A DNA stretch of 64,000 nt from JADJPO01 sp963828555 (GTDB lineage Bacteria; Actinomycetota; Actinomycetes; Actinomycetales; Kineosporiaceae), in NCBI GenBank assembly GCA_963828555.1, contig CAWHEL010000002.1, positions 62,001 to 126,000 of the forward strand. The letters are read 5' to 3'. The stretch's first letter is position 1, and each line of letters starts with the position of its first letter. Shown here one piece after another: positions 8,645 to 17,803 of this stretch. The position numbers and the translations under genes were made by a program. Under the pieces are notes generated by a model that saw only the letters and a program-made list of their open reading frames with translations, did not search any database and had not been told where the DNA came from.

Positions 8645-10092
8645 GGCAGCTCCTCGGGCTCAGGAGTGACAGCGGCGCCGGGGGGAGGGCCCTGGGCCGG
8701 CGTTGACTCGTCGTCCGTGTCCGAGCCCGGGGCCATCGGCGCCATCCGGTACCCGGCGCCACCGGCGGCCTTGGCGTCGTACATCACCAGGTCGGCGGCC
8801 TTGAGCAGGGAGTCCGGGGTGTCGAAGGAGGCAGGCATCGCTACTCCGATGCTGGCTGAGAGGGTCTCCTCGTGCCGTCCGATCCGGAACGGCACGCTCA
8901 ACGCCTCGAGCTGGCGGCAGGCGGCTGCCTCGGCGTCGAAGGGGGCCAGGACGTTGCGCAGGACCATCACGAACTCGTCGCCGGAGACCCGGGAGACGAT
9001 GTCGTACTCGCGGGCCACCCGGCGCATCCGCCGGGCGACCTCGACCAGCACCCGGTCACCGGCCTCGTGTCCGTAGGTGTCGTTGACCCCCTTGAACCCG
9101 TCGAGGTCGATGAAGAGGACGGCGAACTGCTGGTCGACGCCGCGCCGGCTGCCCAGCAGCTCGTGCAGCACCTCGACCAGGCGGCGCCGGTTGACCAAGC
9201 CGGTCAACGGGTCGTGCTGGGCCTGGTAGGTGATCTTCTCCTCCCAGGCACGGCGCTGGGTGACGTCCTCGGCGGTGCCGATGAATCCGGCCGCGCGTGC
9301 AGGGGTGGTGGTCGGCGCAAGACGCAGGTAGACCCAGCGCGGAACCTCGTCGTCGCCGATGATCCGCACATTGATCTCACGCGGGCTACCGGCCAGCACG
9401 CCCTCGCCCGCGGCGTACAGGGCGGGCAGATCGTCCGGGTCGATCGCCGTCAGCCATTCGGTGCCCAGCAGCTGGAACCGGGTCAGGCCGCACAGCTCGG
9501 CGAACCTGTCGTTGACATAGCCCAGCCGCAGGCCTGCCTCGGAGACGAAGATGCCGATCGGCGCCGACTCGGCCAGGGCCCGGAACCGGTGCTCGGACTC
9601 GCGCAGAGCGGCCTCGTGGTCACGCAGGCTGTCGGTGAGCGGATGCAGCCTCAGCAGCCAGCCGTCGGACTCCCCCGTGGTGCCGCAGATGTGGGCTGCG
9701 TCCAGCTGGACCCGGATCTCGGAGCCGTCGAGGCGACGGACCGAGGCCTCCCGGTGCCCGCCCCAGCCGCCGAGGAGCTCGATGGCCACCCTCGCCCAGG
9801 CGCTCTCGGCGGCGGGGGCGGCGCCCACCCCGACCAGGTCGGCCAGGGTCGCACCGACCAGATCGGCGGTGACCACGCCCAAGAGCTCGGTCAACGCGCG
9901 GTTGACCCAGAGCACGGTGAAGGCACTGTCCTCGCCGACGGCGAGCACCAGGGACGCAGCGCCGGCCTCGGCAGCCGTCTGCCACGCCCGGGGAAGCACG
10001 GAGTCGACGACACGAGGAGGCGGCGTCTGACCGGACGCCGAACGGGGCTGGGGCACGACTGCCCGCAGATCAGGAGAGACTTCACCGGCCAC
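8641..10092 (-). CDS. PAS-PAS-GGDEF diguanylate cyclase
   Basis: 483 residues. Two PAS domains (about 40-160 and 165-290) are followed by a GGDEF domain (about 300-445). The active-site loop reads SGDEF (370-374), an accepted variant of GGDEF, and an intact inhibitory I-site REYD (361-364) lies five residues upstream. It probably makes c-di-GMP from two GTP in response to a signal read by the PAS domains, with product feedback. There are no membrane segments, so it is cytoplasmic. The last 40 residues are disordered. It is the first gene of an operon with the HDOD protein; a GAF-EAL protein at 35202 may be a partner in c-di-GMP turnover. Confidence 0.9.
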   Translation of the reverse strand: MAGEVSPDLRAVVPQPRSASGQTPPPRVVDSVLPRAWQTAAEAGAASLVLAVGEDSAFTVLWVNRALTELLGVVTADLVGATLADLVGVGAAPAAESAWARVAIELLGGWGGHREASVRRLDGSEIRVQLDAAHICGTTGESDGWLLRLHPLTDSLRDHEAALRESEHRFRALAESAPIGIFVSEAGLRLGYVNDRFAELCGLTRFQLLGTEWLTAIDPDDLPALYAAGEGVLAGSPREINVRIIGDDEVPRWVYLRLAPTTTPARAAGFIGTAEDVTQRRAWEEKITYQAQHDPLTGLVNRRRLVEVLHELLGSRRGVDQQFAVLFIDLDGFKGVNDTYGHEAGDRVLVEVARRMRRVAREYDIVSRVSGDEFVMVLRNVLAPFDAEAAACRQLEALSVPFRIGRHEETLSASIGVAMPASFDTPDSLLKAADLVMYDAKAAGGAGYRMAPMAPGSDTDDESTPAQGPPPGAAVTPEPEELP

Positions 10093-10201
10093 GTAGGGCC
10101 TATCGGGTGAGGGGCGAAGGAGCTGTAGCGTTCAGCCTCCGCCGGTGCATGCTCCACAACAAGGGAGTGCGCCGATCGCCGCCATCGGGGCACCGTTCAC
10201 G

Positions 10202-10258
10202 CGAGAGTCGAGCAACCGCTGTTCCCCCCGGCGCTTGAGCGCGATTACTCGACTCTCG
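10202..10258 (-). terminator. Possible terminator of the beta-oxidation operon
   Basis: CGAGAGTCGAG (10202-10212) and CTCGACTCTCG (10248-10258) are perfect 11-base arms with a 35-base loop. The proximal arm overlaps the last codons of the CoA-transferase gene. The loop is long, so this is a weaker call than the other hairpins. Confidence 0.35.
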
Positions 10259-11342
10259 TCGCGCGGACGCCTGGCGGTGTCCGGCTGAACCGCGGGGCAG
10301 GTGCCGGCTGGATCACGTCGTCCAGGTCCAGGTAGGCCTGGCGGGCCACGGCGTGCGGGTGCAGGTGTGCCTCCCAGGGCTCGAGCACCGGCGCCACGCA
10401 CGCCTCGGTGCCCTCGAAGACCCGGGTCCACTCCTCCCGGCTACGGCCGGCGATCACCTCGGCGAACCGCTGATGCAGCTGCGGCCAGGAGGCCGTGTCG
10501 TACTGGGCCGGCAGATCCTCCTGCGCCAGGCCGAGTCCGTCCAGCAACGCCGCGTAGTACGCAGGCTCGATCGCCCCGACCGCCAGGTATCCGCCGTCCG
10601 CCGTCGCGTAGGTGGTGTAGAACGGCGCGCCGCCGTCCAGGAGGTTCTGCCCGCGTCCACCCGGCCACAGGCCCGCCGAGCGCAGCCCACGCACGAACGA
10701 GGTGAGCAGCGCCGCACCGTCGATCATCGCGGCGTCGACCACCTGCCCCCTGCCCGAACGCTCCCGCTCGAGCAGAGCGGCCAGCACCCCGGTGACCAGC
10801 AGCATCGAGCCACCGGCGAAGTCGGCCAGGTAGTTCACCGGCACCGTCGGCGGGCCGCCCGCCGGGCCTATCGTGGCCAGCACCCCGGACAGCGCCAGAT
10901 AGGTGATGTCGTGCCCCACCTCCTCGGCCAGCGGGCCGGTCTGGCCCCAGCCGGTCAGCCGGCCGTAGACCAGGCGGGGGTTGCGCTCCAGGCACACCTC
11001 CGGCCCGAAGCCCAGCCGTTCGGCCACCCCGGGCCGGAAACCCTCCACCAGGACGTCGGCCTCGCCGGCGAGCGCGAGCAGCGCCTCGACGTCCGCCCTC
11101 TGCTTGAGATCGAGGACGACGCCGCGCCGGCCGCGGTGCACCGGCCCGGTCAGCGGGGCCTGCATGCCGGCCGCGGCGTGCGGCGGCCGGTCGACCCGGG
11201 TCACCTCGGCGCCCAGGTCGGCCAGCATCATCGCCGCAAACGGGACCGGGGCCAGGCCGGGCAGCTCCAGCACCCGCAGCCCGGCCAACGGCCCCGTGCG
11301 ACCATCAGGCGCCGGCCCTGGCTCAGGCTCCGGCTCAGGCAA
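10245..11342 (-). CDS. CaiB/BaiF CoA-transferase family protein (alpha-methylacyl-CoA racemase-like)
   Basis: About 365 residues. The family N-terminus PLAGLRVLELPGLAPVPFAA and LADLGAEVTRVDRP is clear, followed by GRRGVVLDLK and VLVEGFRPGVAERLG, all typical of alpha-methylacyl-CoA racemases and class III CoA-transferases. It would epimerise 2-methylacyl-CoA or move CoA between acids, feeding beta-oxidation of branched chains or sterol side chains. The start is uncertain: no ATG or GTG fits, and I chose the TTG at 11342, which overlaps the upstream stop; an in-frame ATG at about 11399 is the alternative. It is the last gene of the operon. Confidence 0.85.
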   Translation of the reverse strand: MPEPEPEPGPAPDGRTGPLAGLRVLELPGLAPVPFAAMMLADLGAEVTRVDRPPHAAAGMQAPLTGPVHRGRRGVVLDLKQRADVEALLALAGEADVLVEGFRPGVAERLGFGPEVCLERNPRLVYGRLTGWGQTGPLAEEVGHDITYLALSGVLATIGPAGGPPTVPVNYLADFAGGSMLLVTGVLAALLERERSGRGQVVDAAMIDGAALLTSFVRGLRSAGLWPGGRGQNLLDGGAPFYTTYATADGGYLAVGAIEPAYYAALLDGLGLAQEDLPAQYDTASWPQLHQRFAEVIAGRSREEWTRVFEGTEACVAPVLEPWEAHLHPHAVARQAYLDLDDVIQPAPAPRFSRTPPGVRATRVE

Positions 11343-13515
11343 CGGAGGAGATCGCTGCGCGCTCAACCAGCGAGGTCGGCGGGCTGAACCGCTCCCCATA
11401 GCGGGCGGCCAGCTCCCGGGCCCGGGCCACGAACCCGACCACACCGCCGGGGTAACCCTCGATGTACTGCAGCACGCCGCCGGTCCACGGCGGGAAGCCG
11501 ATGCCCAGGATCGAGCCGACGTTCCCCTCCCCGACCGAGCGCAGCACTCCCTCGTCGAGGCAGTTCACCGAGTCGATCGCCTCGACGAACAGCATCCGCT
11601 CACCGAGGTCCGCGAACGGGATGCCATGGCTCGGCCGCGCTGGGTCGCCGGGGGCGAAATGCTCGACCAGGCCCGGCCACAGACCGAGCCGCTTCCCGTC
11701 AGGGGTGTACTCGTAGAACCCGGCGCGGCCGGCCCGGCCGGGGCGGCCGAACTCCTGGACCATCCGATCCACCACCGCATGCGAGGCCTCCACCGGGAAG
11801 CTCTTCCCCTCTGCCGCAGCGGCCTTCGCGAAGTTGGCCCGGATGTGCTGGGTCAGGGTCAGGCTCACCTCGTCGGTCAGCGCCAGCGGGCCGGTCGGAT
11901 AGCCCACCTGCAACGCGGCCTGCTCGATGGTCTGCGGGTGCACGCCCTCGGCGAGCATGCCGACCGCCTCGTCCATGAATCGGCCGATCACCCGGCTGGT
12001 GAAGAAGCCCCGGCTGTCGTTGACCACGATCGGGGTCTTGCGGATCAGCTGGACCACGTCGAACGCCTTGGCCAGCGCCTCGTCGCCGGTGGCCTCGCCG
12101 ACGATGATCTCGACCAGCGGCATCTTGTCGACCGGGGAGAAGAAGTGCAGCCCGATGAAGTCCTTCGGGCGCGAGACCCCTTGCGCCAGAAGCGTGATCG
12201 GCAGGGTGGAGGTGTTCGATGCGAGTAGGGCATCGCCGGCGAGCAACGGCTCGGTCTCCGCGAAGACGCGGTGCTTGAGCGCCGGGTCCTCGAAGACTGC
12301 CTCGATCACCAGGTCGCACCCGGTGAGATCCGCCAGGTCGGCAGTGGGCGTGATCCGGCCCAGCAGCGCCTCACCCTTGGCGGCGTCCATTCTGCCCCGG
12401 CCGACCGCCTTGCCCACCAGGCTCCCGCTGTAGGCCTTGCCCTTGGCGGCCGCCTCGGCCGTGACGTCCTTCAGCACCACGTCCACCCCGGCCGCGGCGA
12501 GGGAGTAGGCGATGCCCGCCCCCATCATTCCGGCGCCCAGCACCGCCACCCGGGTCGGTGTCCACCGCGGGATGCCCTGCGGGCGGCTGGCACCCTTGCT
12601 GATCGCCTGCATGTCGACGAAGAACGCCTTCATCATGTTCTTCGCGACGGCGCCGGTGACCAGGGAGACGAAGTACTGGCTCTCGATCCTCAGTGCGGTG
12701 TCGACGTTCACCTGGGCGCCCTCGACCGCGGCGGCCATGATCGCCTTCGGGGCAGGCATCGGCGCGCCCTTGAGCCGCTTGCGCAGGTTGGCCGGGTAGG
12801 CGGGTAGGTTCATCGCCAGGGACGGGGTGGACGGCGTGCCGCCGGGAATCCTGAATCCCTTGACGTCCCAGGGCTGCGCAGCGTTGGGGTTGGCCGCGAT
12901 CCAGGCCCGAGCGGCCTCGACCAGCGCATCAGGGGTCTCCAGCACGTCGTCGATCAGGCCGAGCTCGGCGGCCCTGCGGGCGCTGAACTGCCGGCCCTCG
13001 AGCAGCACGTTCATCAGTGCATCGGTGATCCCGAGCATGCGCACGGTCCGGGTGATTCCGCCGCCGCCGGGCAGCAGACCGAGGGTCACCTCGGGCAGGC
13101 CGAACCGGGCCTTGGGGTTGTCCACCGCCACCCGGTGGTGGCAGGCCAGGGCGACCTCGAGGCCGCCGCCGAGCGCGGACCCGTTCAGCGCGGCCACGAC
13201 CGGGCGGCCAAGGGTCTCCAGCCGGCGTAGCTGGGACTTGATCACCGCCAGCCGCTCAGTCATCTCCCCCGCCATCTCGGGCGTGACCTGCATCATCGAC
13301 AGGATGTCGCCGCCGGCGAAGAAGGTGGCCTTCGCGCTGGTCAGGATTACCCCGGTGATCTCCGCCTGCTCCGCCTCCAGCCGGTCGACGGCAGCGCCCA
13401 TCCCGGCGAGGTAGGCGTCGTTCATGGTGTTCACCGAGGAGTTCGGGTCGTCCAGGGTGAGAACGACGACGCCGTCCTCGCTCCGGGAATAACGCACCGC
13501 AGCAGTCTCGGTCAT
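11335..13515 (-). CDS. fadB: Multifunctional fatty-acid oxidation protein, enoyl-CoA hydratase/3-hydroxyacyl-CoA dehydrogenase
   Basis: 726 residues, the usual FadB/FadJ size. The N-terminal crotonase half (1 to about 290) has FFAGGDILSM and the oxyanion loop ALGGGLEVALACHHRVA. The NAD-binding 3-hydroxyacyl-CoA dehydrogenase half begins near residue 320 with VLGAGMMGAGIAYSLAAAGV, then SNTSTLPIT, and the catalytic GLHFFSPVDKMPLVEII. It performs the second and third steps of beta-oxidation. Its ATG overlaps the thiolase stop by one base (TGATG), so it pairs with that gene as in the classic alpha/beta trifunctional complex. Confidence 0.93.
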   Translation of the reverse strand: MTETAAVRYSRSEDGVVVLTLDDPNSSVNTMNDAYLAGMGAAVDRLEAEQAEITGVILTSAKATFFAGGDILSMMQVTPEMAGEMTERLAVIKSQLRRLETLGRPVVAALNGSALGGGLEVALACHHRVAVDNPKARFGLPEVTLGLLPGGGGITRTVRMLGITDALMNVLLEGRQFSARRAAELGLIDDVLETPDALVEAARAWIAANPNAAQPWDVKGFRIPGGTPSTPSLAMNLPAYPANLRKRLKGAPMPAPKAIMAAAVEGAQVNVDTALRIESQYFVSLVTGAVAKNMMKAFFVDMQAISKGASRPQGIPRWTPTRVAVLGAGMMGAGIAYSLAAAGVDVVLKDVTAEAAAKGKAYSGSLVGKAVGRGRMDAAKGEALLGRITPTADLADLTGCDLVIEAVFEDPALKHRVFAETEPLLAGDALLASNTSTLPITLLAQGVSRPKDFIGLHFFSPVDKMPLVEIIVGEATGDEALAKAFDVVQLIRKTPIVVNDSRGFFTSRVIGRFMDEAVGMLAEGVHPQTIEQAALQVGYPTGPLALTDEVSLTLTQHIRANFAKAAAAEGKSFPVEASHAVVDRMVQEFGRPGRAGRAGFYEYTPDGKRLGLWPGLVEHFAPGDPARPSHGIPFADLGERMLFVEAIDSVNCLDEGVLRSVGEGNVGSILGIGFPPWTGGVLQYIEGYPGGVVGFVARARELAARYGERFSPPTSLVERAAISSVA

Positions 13516-14726
13516 CACACACGCTCCACGATCGTCGCCACACCCATACCGCCGCCGATGCACAGGGTCACCAGACCCCGGCGCAGCTGACGCCGTTCCA
13601 GTTCGTCGACCATGGTGCCCAGGATCATCGCCCCGGTCGCCCCGAGCGGGTGGCCCATGGCGATGGCGCCACCGTTGACGTTGAGCACCTCGGGCGCGAT
13701 GTGCAGGTCCTTGGCAAACTTCAGCACCACCGCCGCGAAGGCCTCGTTCAGTTCGAACAGATCGATGTCCTCCACCCGCAGACCGGCTGTCGCCAGAGCT
13801 TTCTCGGCCGCCGGCGTCGGCCCGGTGAGCATGATCGTCGGCTCGGTGGCGGTCACCGCTGCCGAGACGATGCGCGCCCGCGGGGTCAGGCCGAGGTCGT
13901 GCCCCACCTGCTCGCTGCCGATCAGCACCAGGGCGGCGCCGTCGACGATCCCGGAGGAGTTCCCCGGCGTGTGCACGTGGTCGATCCGCTCCAGCCAGTG
14001 GTATTTCTGCAGGGCGACGGCGTCGAACCCGCCCATCTCGCCCATCGCCGCGAACGCGGGCGACAGCGCGCCCAGGGTGTCCATGCTGGTGTCCGGGCGC
14101 AGGTGCTCGTCCCGATCCAGCAGCAGCACACCGTTCCGGTCGGTCACCGGGACGACGGAGCGGGCGAAATGCCCTCCGGCCCAGGCCTTCGCGGCCCGCT
14201 CCTGGGACTGCAGGGCGTAGGCGTCGCAGTCCTCCCGGGTGAAGCCCTCGGTGGTGGCGATCAGGTCGGCGCTGATCCCCTGCGGCACGAAGCGCGCGTC
14301 GTAGTTGGTCTCCGGGTCCAGCGCCCAGGCTCCGCCGTCCGAGCCCATCGGCACCCGGGACATGCTCTCCACGCCACCGGCCACGATCAGGTGGTCCCAC
14401 CCCGAGCGGACCTTCTGCGCGGCCACGTTCGCCGCCTCCAACCCGCTGGCGCAGAAGCGGTCAAGCTGCAGGCCGGCCACGCTGTCGGGCAGTCCCGCAG
14501 CCAGTGCCGCCGCGCGGGGCAGCACACCGCCCTGATCGCCCACCGGCGAGACCACACCCAGGATGACGTCCTCGATCCTGGCCGGGTCCAGCCCGGGGTT
14601 GCGCCGCTGCAGCTCGCGCAGCAGGCCGACCAGCAGGGTCACCGGCTTGACCCCGTAGAGCGCGCCGGTGGCCCGCCCCTTGCCGCGCGGTGTGCGCAGC
14701 GCATCATAGATATAGGCCTCGGTCAT
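13515..14726 (-). CDS. fadA: Acetyl-CoA C-acyltransferase (thiolase)
   Basis: 403 residues. Active-site residues are present: nucleophile Cys about 92 in RFCASGLEA, His about 358 in MGHPLGATGA, and Cys about 388 in CIGGGMGVA. It cleaves 3-ketoacyl-CoA to acetyl-CoA and a shortened acyl-CoA, the last step of each beta-oxidation cycle. It follows the acyl-CoA dehydrogenase gene by 22 bases and overlaps the FadB-type gene by one base. The length and the partner fit the beta subunit of a trifunctional complex rather than a biosynthetic thiolase. Confidence 0.93.
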   Translation of the reverse strand: MTEAYIYDALRTPRGKGRATGALYGVKPVTLLVGLLRELQRRNPGLDPARIEDVILGVVSPVGDQGGVLPRAAALAAGLPDSVAGLQLDRFCASGLEAANVAAQKVRSGWDHLIVAGGVESMSRVPMGSDGGAWALDPETNYDARFVPQGISADLIATTEGFTREDCDAYALQSQERAAKAWAGGHFARSVVPVTDRNGVLLLDRDEHLRPDTSMDTLGALSPAFAAMGEMGGFDAVALQKYHWLERIDHVHTPGNSSGIVDGAALVLIGSEQVGHDLGLTPRARIVSAAVTATEPTIMLTGPTPAAEKALATAGLRVEDIDLFELNEAFAAVVLKFAKDLHIAPEVLNVNGGAIAMGHPLGATGAMILGTMVDELERRQLRRGLVTLCIGGGMGVATIVERV

Positions 14727-14748
14727 CAGCGCAGCCCTCTCTTCTCGT

Positions 14749-15909
14749 TCACAACGCCCGTGCCACCAGTTCTTTCATGATCTCGTTCGTGCCCGCGTAG
14801 ATCTTCTGCACCCGAGCGTCGGCGTACAGCCGGGCGATCGGGTACTCCATCGTGTAGCCGTACCCGCCGAAGATCTGCAGGCACGCGTCGACCACCCGGC
14901 ACTGGGCGTCGGTGAGCCAGAACTTGATCATCGCGGCGGTGGCGACGTCGAGCGCACCCGCCACGTGCCGGCCGATCGCGTCGTCCAGCAGGGTGCGGCC
15001 CGCACGGGCCGTACCGGCGCACTCGGCCAGCACGAACCGGGTGTTCTGCTGCTCCATCAACGGCTTCCCGAACGCCGTCCGGTCCTTGGCGTACGCCACG
15101 GCCAGCTCCACCGCCCGCTCCATCGCCGCGGTCGCGGCGACCGCGACCACCAGCCGCTCCTGGGGCAGTTGCTGCATCATCTGGGCGAAGCCCTGACCCT
15201 CGGCCGGGCCGAGCAGATTCGCCGCCGGCACCCGCATCTCGTCGAAGAACAGCTCCGCGGTGTCGTTGCCGTGCAGCCCGATCTTGTGCAGCACCCGGCC
15301 CCTGCGGAACCCGGGCACGTCGTCACCGACCTCGCACACCAGCAGTGAGATGCCCGAGGCGCGCTGGCCGGGATCGGTCTTCACCGCGAGCACCAGCAGA
15401 CCGGCCAGGAACCCGTTGGTGATGAACGTCTTCGAGCCGCTCACCAGGTAGTCGTCACCGTCGCGGACGGCGTGGGCGCGGATCGCCTGCAGGTCCGATC
15501 CGCCGCCGGGCTCGGTCATCGCGATCGCGCCGACCACCTCGCCGCTGCACAGCTGCGGCAGCCAACGCTCCTTCTGCTCCTGCGTGCCGTAGCCGGTCAG
15601 ATAGCCCATCACGATCCCGGTGTGCACGCCCAGCCCGAGCGAGGAGTCGACGGCGTAGGTCTGCTGCTCGTAGAGCACCGCCTCGTGGGCGAAGGTGCCG
15701 CCACCCCCGCCGTACTCCTCGGGCACGGCCAGACCCAGCAGGCCCAGCTCGCCGGCCCGCCGGTACAGGGCCGGGTCGGGGTGACCCTGCGCGGCGAAGG
15801 TCTCCTCGTGGGGCACCACCTCCTTGGCGAAGAAGGTGCGGGCAGTGTCGGCGAGGTCGTCGTGCTCCTGCTCACGCCAGGGCGAGCGGTAGGTCAGCGG
15901 TGCCACCAT
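14749..15909 (-). CDS. Acyl-CoA dehydrogenase
   Basis: 386 residues, full length for the family. Signatures are AMTEPGGGSDLQAI (FAD/substrate contact, about 130-145), the C-terminal QIFGGYGYTMEYPIARLY and IYAGTNEIMKE. The residue before the Gly of YAGT is Ala, where medium-chain enzymes carry the catalytic Glu, so the base must come from elsewhere, as in isovaleryl- or long-chain-type enzymes. It performs the FAD-dependent first step of beta-oxidation. It is the first gene of a four-gene operon; GGAGG precedes the ATG at 15909. Its promoter faces the operator pair at 15984-16033. Confidence 0.92.
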   Translation of the reverse strand: MVAPLTYRSPWREQEHDDLADTARTFFAKEVVPHEETFAAQGHPDPALYRRAGELGLLGLAVPEEYGGGGGTFAHEAVLYEQQTYAVDSSLGLGVHTGIVMGYLTGYGTQEQKERWLPQLCSGEVVGAIAMTEPGGGSDLQAIRAHAVRDGDDYLVSGSKTFITNGFLAGLLVLAVKTDPGQRASGISLLVCEVGDDVPGFRRGRVLHKIGLHGNDTAELFFDEMRVPAANLLGPAEGQGFAQMMQQLPQERLVVAVAATAAMERAVELAVAYAKDRTAFGKPLMEQQNTRFVLAECAGTARAGRTLLDDAIGRHVAGALDVATAAMIKFWLTDAQCRVVDACLQIFGGYGYTMEYPIARLYADARVQKIYAGTNEIMKELVARAL

Positions 15910-15983
15910 GAACGGTCCTCCGCGTCGTTGCGAGTGGGCGGGCGAGGTGGGGCGAGCGGGGGCTCACGAGGAATCCTGCCCGT

Positions 15984-16002
15984 TATTGACGGGATGTCAA
16001 TA
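15984..16002. promoter_or_regulatory. Perfect inverted-repeat operator TATTGAC-N5-GTCAATA
   Basis: Seven-base perfect arms (15984-15990 and 15996-16002) around GGGAT lie between the divergent acyl-CoA dehydrogenase and GMC oxidoreductase genes. The size and place fit the operator of the TetR protein encoded at 17800-18483. Confidence 0.65.
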
Positions 16003-16018
16003 GATCCTGGCACCCCCA

Positions 16019-16033
16019 TTGACTGCACGCCAA
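16019..16033. promoter_or_regulatory. Second operator half-match TTGAC-N5-GCCAA
   Basis: TTGACTGCACGCCAA repeats the core of the upstream operator (TTGAC-N5-GTCAA) with one change. It starts 33 bases after the first core, about three helical turns, so both sites would face the same side of the DNA. Confidence 0.5.
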
Positions 16034-16054
16034 CAACGGTGGGACGGTCCGGGG

Positions 16055-17803
16055 ATGACGGACTTCGATTACGACGTGATCGTGGTCGGCTCGGGCTTCG
16101 GCGGCAGCGTGGCGGCCCTGCGGCTGACCGAGAAGGGCTACCGGGTCGGGGTGCTGGAGTCAGGAAGGCGCTTCGCCGACCACGAGCTGGCCAGGAGCTC
16201 CTGGCACGTGCGTGAGTTCCTGTGGGCACCGACCCTGCGCTGCTTCGGCATCCTGCGGATGACCCTGCTGAACGACGTCTTCGTGCTCAGCGGCGCCGGC
16301 GTCGGCGGGGGGTCGTTGGTCTACGCCAACACCCTCTACACCGCCCCCGACGCCTTCTACACCGACCGGCAGTGGGCAGGGCTGACCGACTGGCGGGCCG
16401 AGCTCGCGCCGTACTACGACCAGGCCGGCCGGATGCTCGGCGTGGCCACCAACCCGGCGACCACGCCAGCGGACCGGGTGCTGCGCGACGTCGCCGCCGA
16501 GCTCGGCGTCGAGCACACCTACCGCCGCACGCCGGTCGGGGTGCTCTTCTCCGAGCTGGACACCGACGACCTCGACGCGCACACCGTGGCCGGCGGCCGG
16601 GAGGTGCCCGACCCGTACTTCGGCGGCACCGGCCCCACCCGGGCGACCTGCCGGCACTGCGGCGAGTGCATGACGGGGTGCCGGCACGGGGCGAAGAACA
16701 CCATGGTGAAGAACTACCTCCACCTGGCCGAACAGGCCGGCGCCCAGGTGCTTCCACTGACCACGGTACGCGCCGTCCGCCCGCTCGACGCCGCCGCCCC
16801 GGGCGCCGGGTATGCGGTCGACACCGTGGCGACCGACCACCGCCCAGGCCGGGCGGCACCGGTGCGCACGCTGACCGCCGAGCAGGTGGTCTTCGCCGCC
16901 TCGGCCCTGGGCACCCAGCGCCTGCTGCACCGAATGCGCGACGAGGGGCACCTGCCGAAGCTGTCCGGCCGGCTCGGGGAGCTGAGCCGGACGAACTCCG
17001 AGTCGCTCACCGGGGCCCGGGCGCGCCACGGCGACACCGACTACTCCCGAGGAGTGGCGATCACCTCCTCGATCCACCCGGACGACGTCACCCACATCGA
17101 GCCGGTCCGGTACGGACACGGAAGCAACCTGCTCAGCCTGATCACCGCGGTTCTCATCGACCCGGCGGACGGCGTCCGGGCCCGCCCCCGCGAGGTGCTC
17201 GCCGCCCTGCGCAGCCGCCGACGGGAGCTGGGCTGGGCGCTCAACCCGCGGCACTGGTCCGAGCGCACCATCGTGCTGCTGACCATGCAGACCCTGGACA
17301 ACTCCGTGACCACCTACACCCGCCGGTCGCTCGTCGCCGGCCGCCGGATGACGACCCGGCAGGGCGTCGGCGAGCACAACCCGACCTGGATCCCCGCAGC
17401 CCACGCCGCCACTCGCAGCGCCGCGCGACGGATGGGTGGCACTCCGATGGGGGCGGTGACGGCGCTGGTGAACCGGCCGATGACGGCGCACTTCATCGGC
17501 GGCTGCCCGATCGGGGCGGACGCCGCTCGGGGCGTGGTGGACGGCTACCAGCGCCTGTTCGGCCACCCGGGTCTGCATGTGGCGGACGGCGCGGCCATCT
17601 CGGCCAACCTCGGGGTGAACCCTGCGCTGACCATCACGGCGCAGGCGGAACGGGCGATGGCACTGTGGCCGAACCGGGGCGAGCCCGATCTCCGGCCCGC
17701 CCTGGGCGAGGCCTACCGGCGGATCGGCCCGGTGGCGCCGCACCACCCCACGGTGCCCGAGGGGGCACCCGGCACCCTGCGCCTGCCCCTGGTCGACCCG
17801 TGA
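16055..17803 (+). CDS. GMC-family FAD oxidoreductase (cholesterol oxidase ChoD-like)
   Basis: 582 residues. The FAD dinucleotide fold is at the N-terminus (DVIVVGSGFGGSVAALRL), followed by LSGAGVGGGSLVYANTLY, and the C-terminal GMC segment has DGAAISANLGVNPALTI. A cysteine cluster at 199-209 (Cys199, 202, 205, 209 in CRHCGECMTGCRHGAKNT) resembles ferredoxin cysteines. The ATG at 16055 follows GGGG. Related actinobacterial proteins are annotated as cholesterol oxidases without strong proof. The divergent beta-oxidation operon and the coupled TetR gene suggest it handles a lipid alcohol or sterol. Confidence 0.85.
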   Translation: MTDFDYDVIVVGSGFGGSVAALRLTEKGYRVGVLESGRRFADHELARSSWHVREFLWAPTLRCFGILRMTLLNDVFVLSGAGVGGGSLVYANTLYTAPDAFYTDRQWAGLTDWRAELAPYYDQAGRMLGVATNPATTPADRVLRDVAAELGVEHTYRRTPVGVLFSELDTDDLDAHTVAGGREVPDPYFGGTGPTRATCRHCGECMTGCRHGAKNTMVKNYLHLAEQAGAQVLPLTTVRAVRPLDAAAPGAGYAVDTVATDHRPGRAAPVRTLTAEQVVFAASALGTQRLLHRMRDEGHLPKLSGRLGELSRTNSESLTGARARHGDTDYSRGVAITSSIHPDDVTHIEPVRYGHGSNLLSLITAVLIDPADGVRARPREVLAALRSRRRELGWALNPRHWSERTIVLLTMQTLDNSVTTYTRRSLVAGRRMTTRQGVGEHNPTWIPAAHAATRSAARRMGGTPMGAVTALVNRPMTAHFIGGCPIGADAARGVVDGYQRLFGHPGLHVADGAAISANLGVNPALTITAQAERAMALWPNRGEPDLRPALGEAYRRIGPVAPHHPTVPEGAPGTLRLPLVDP

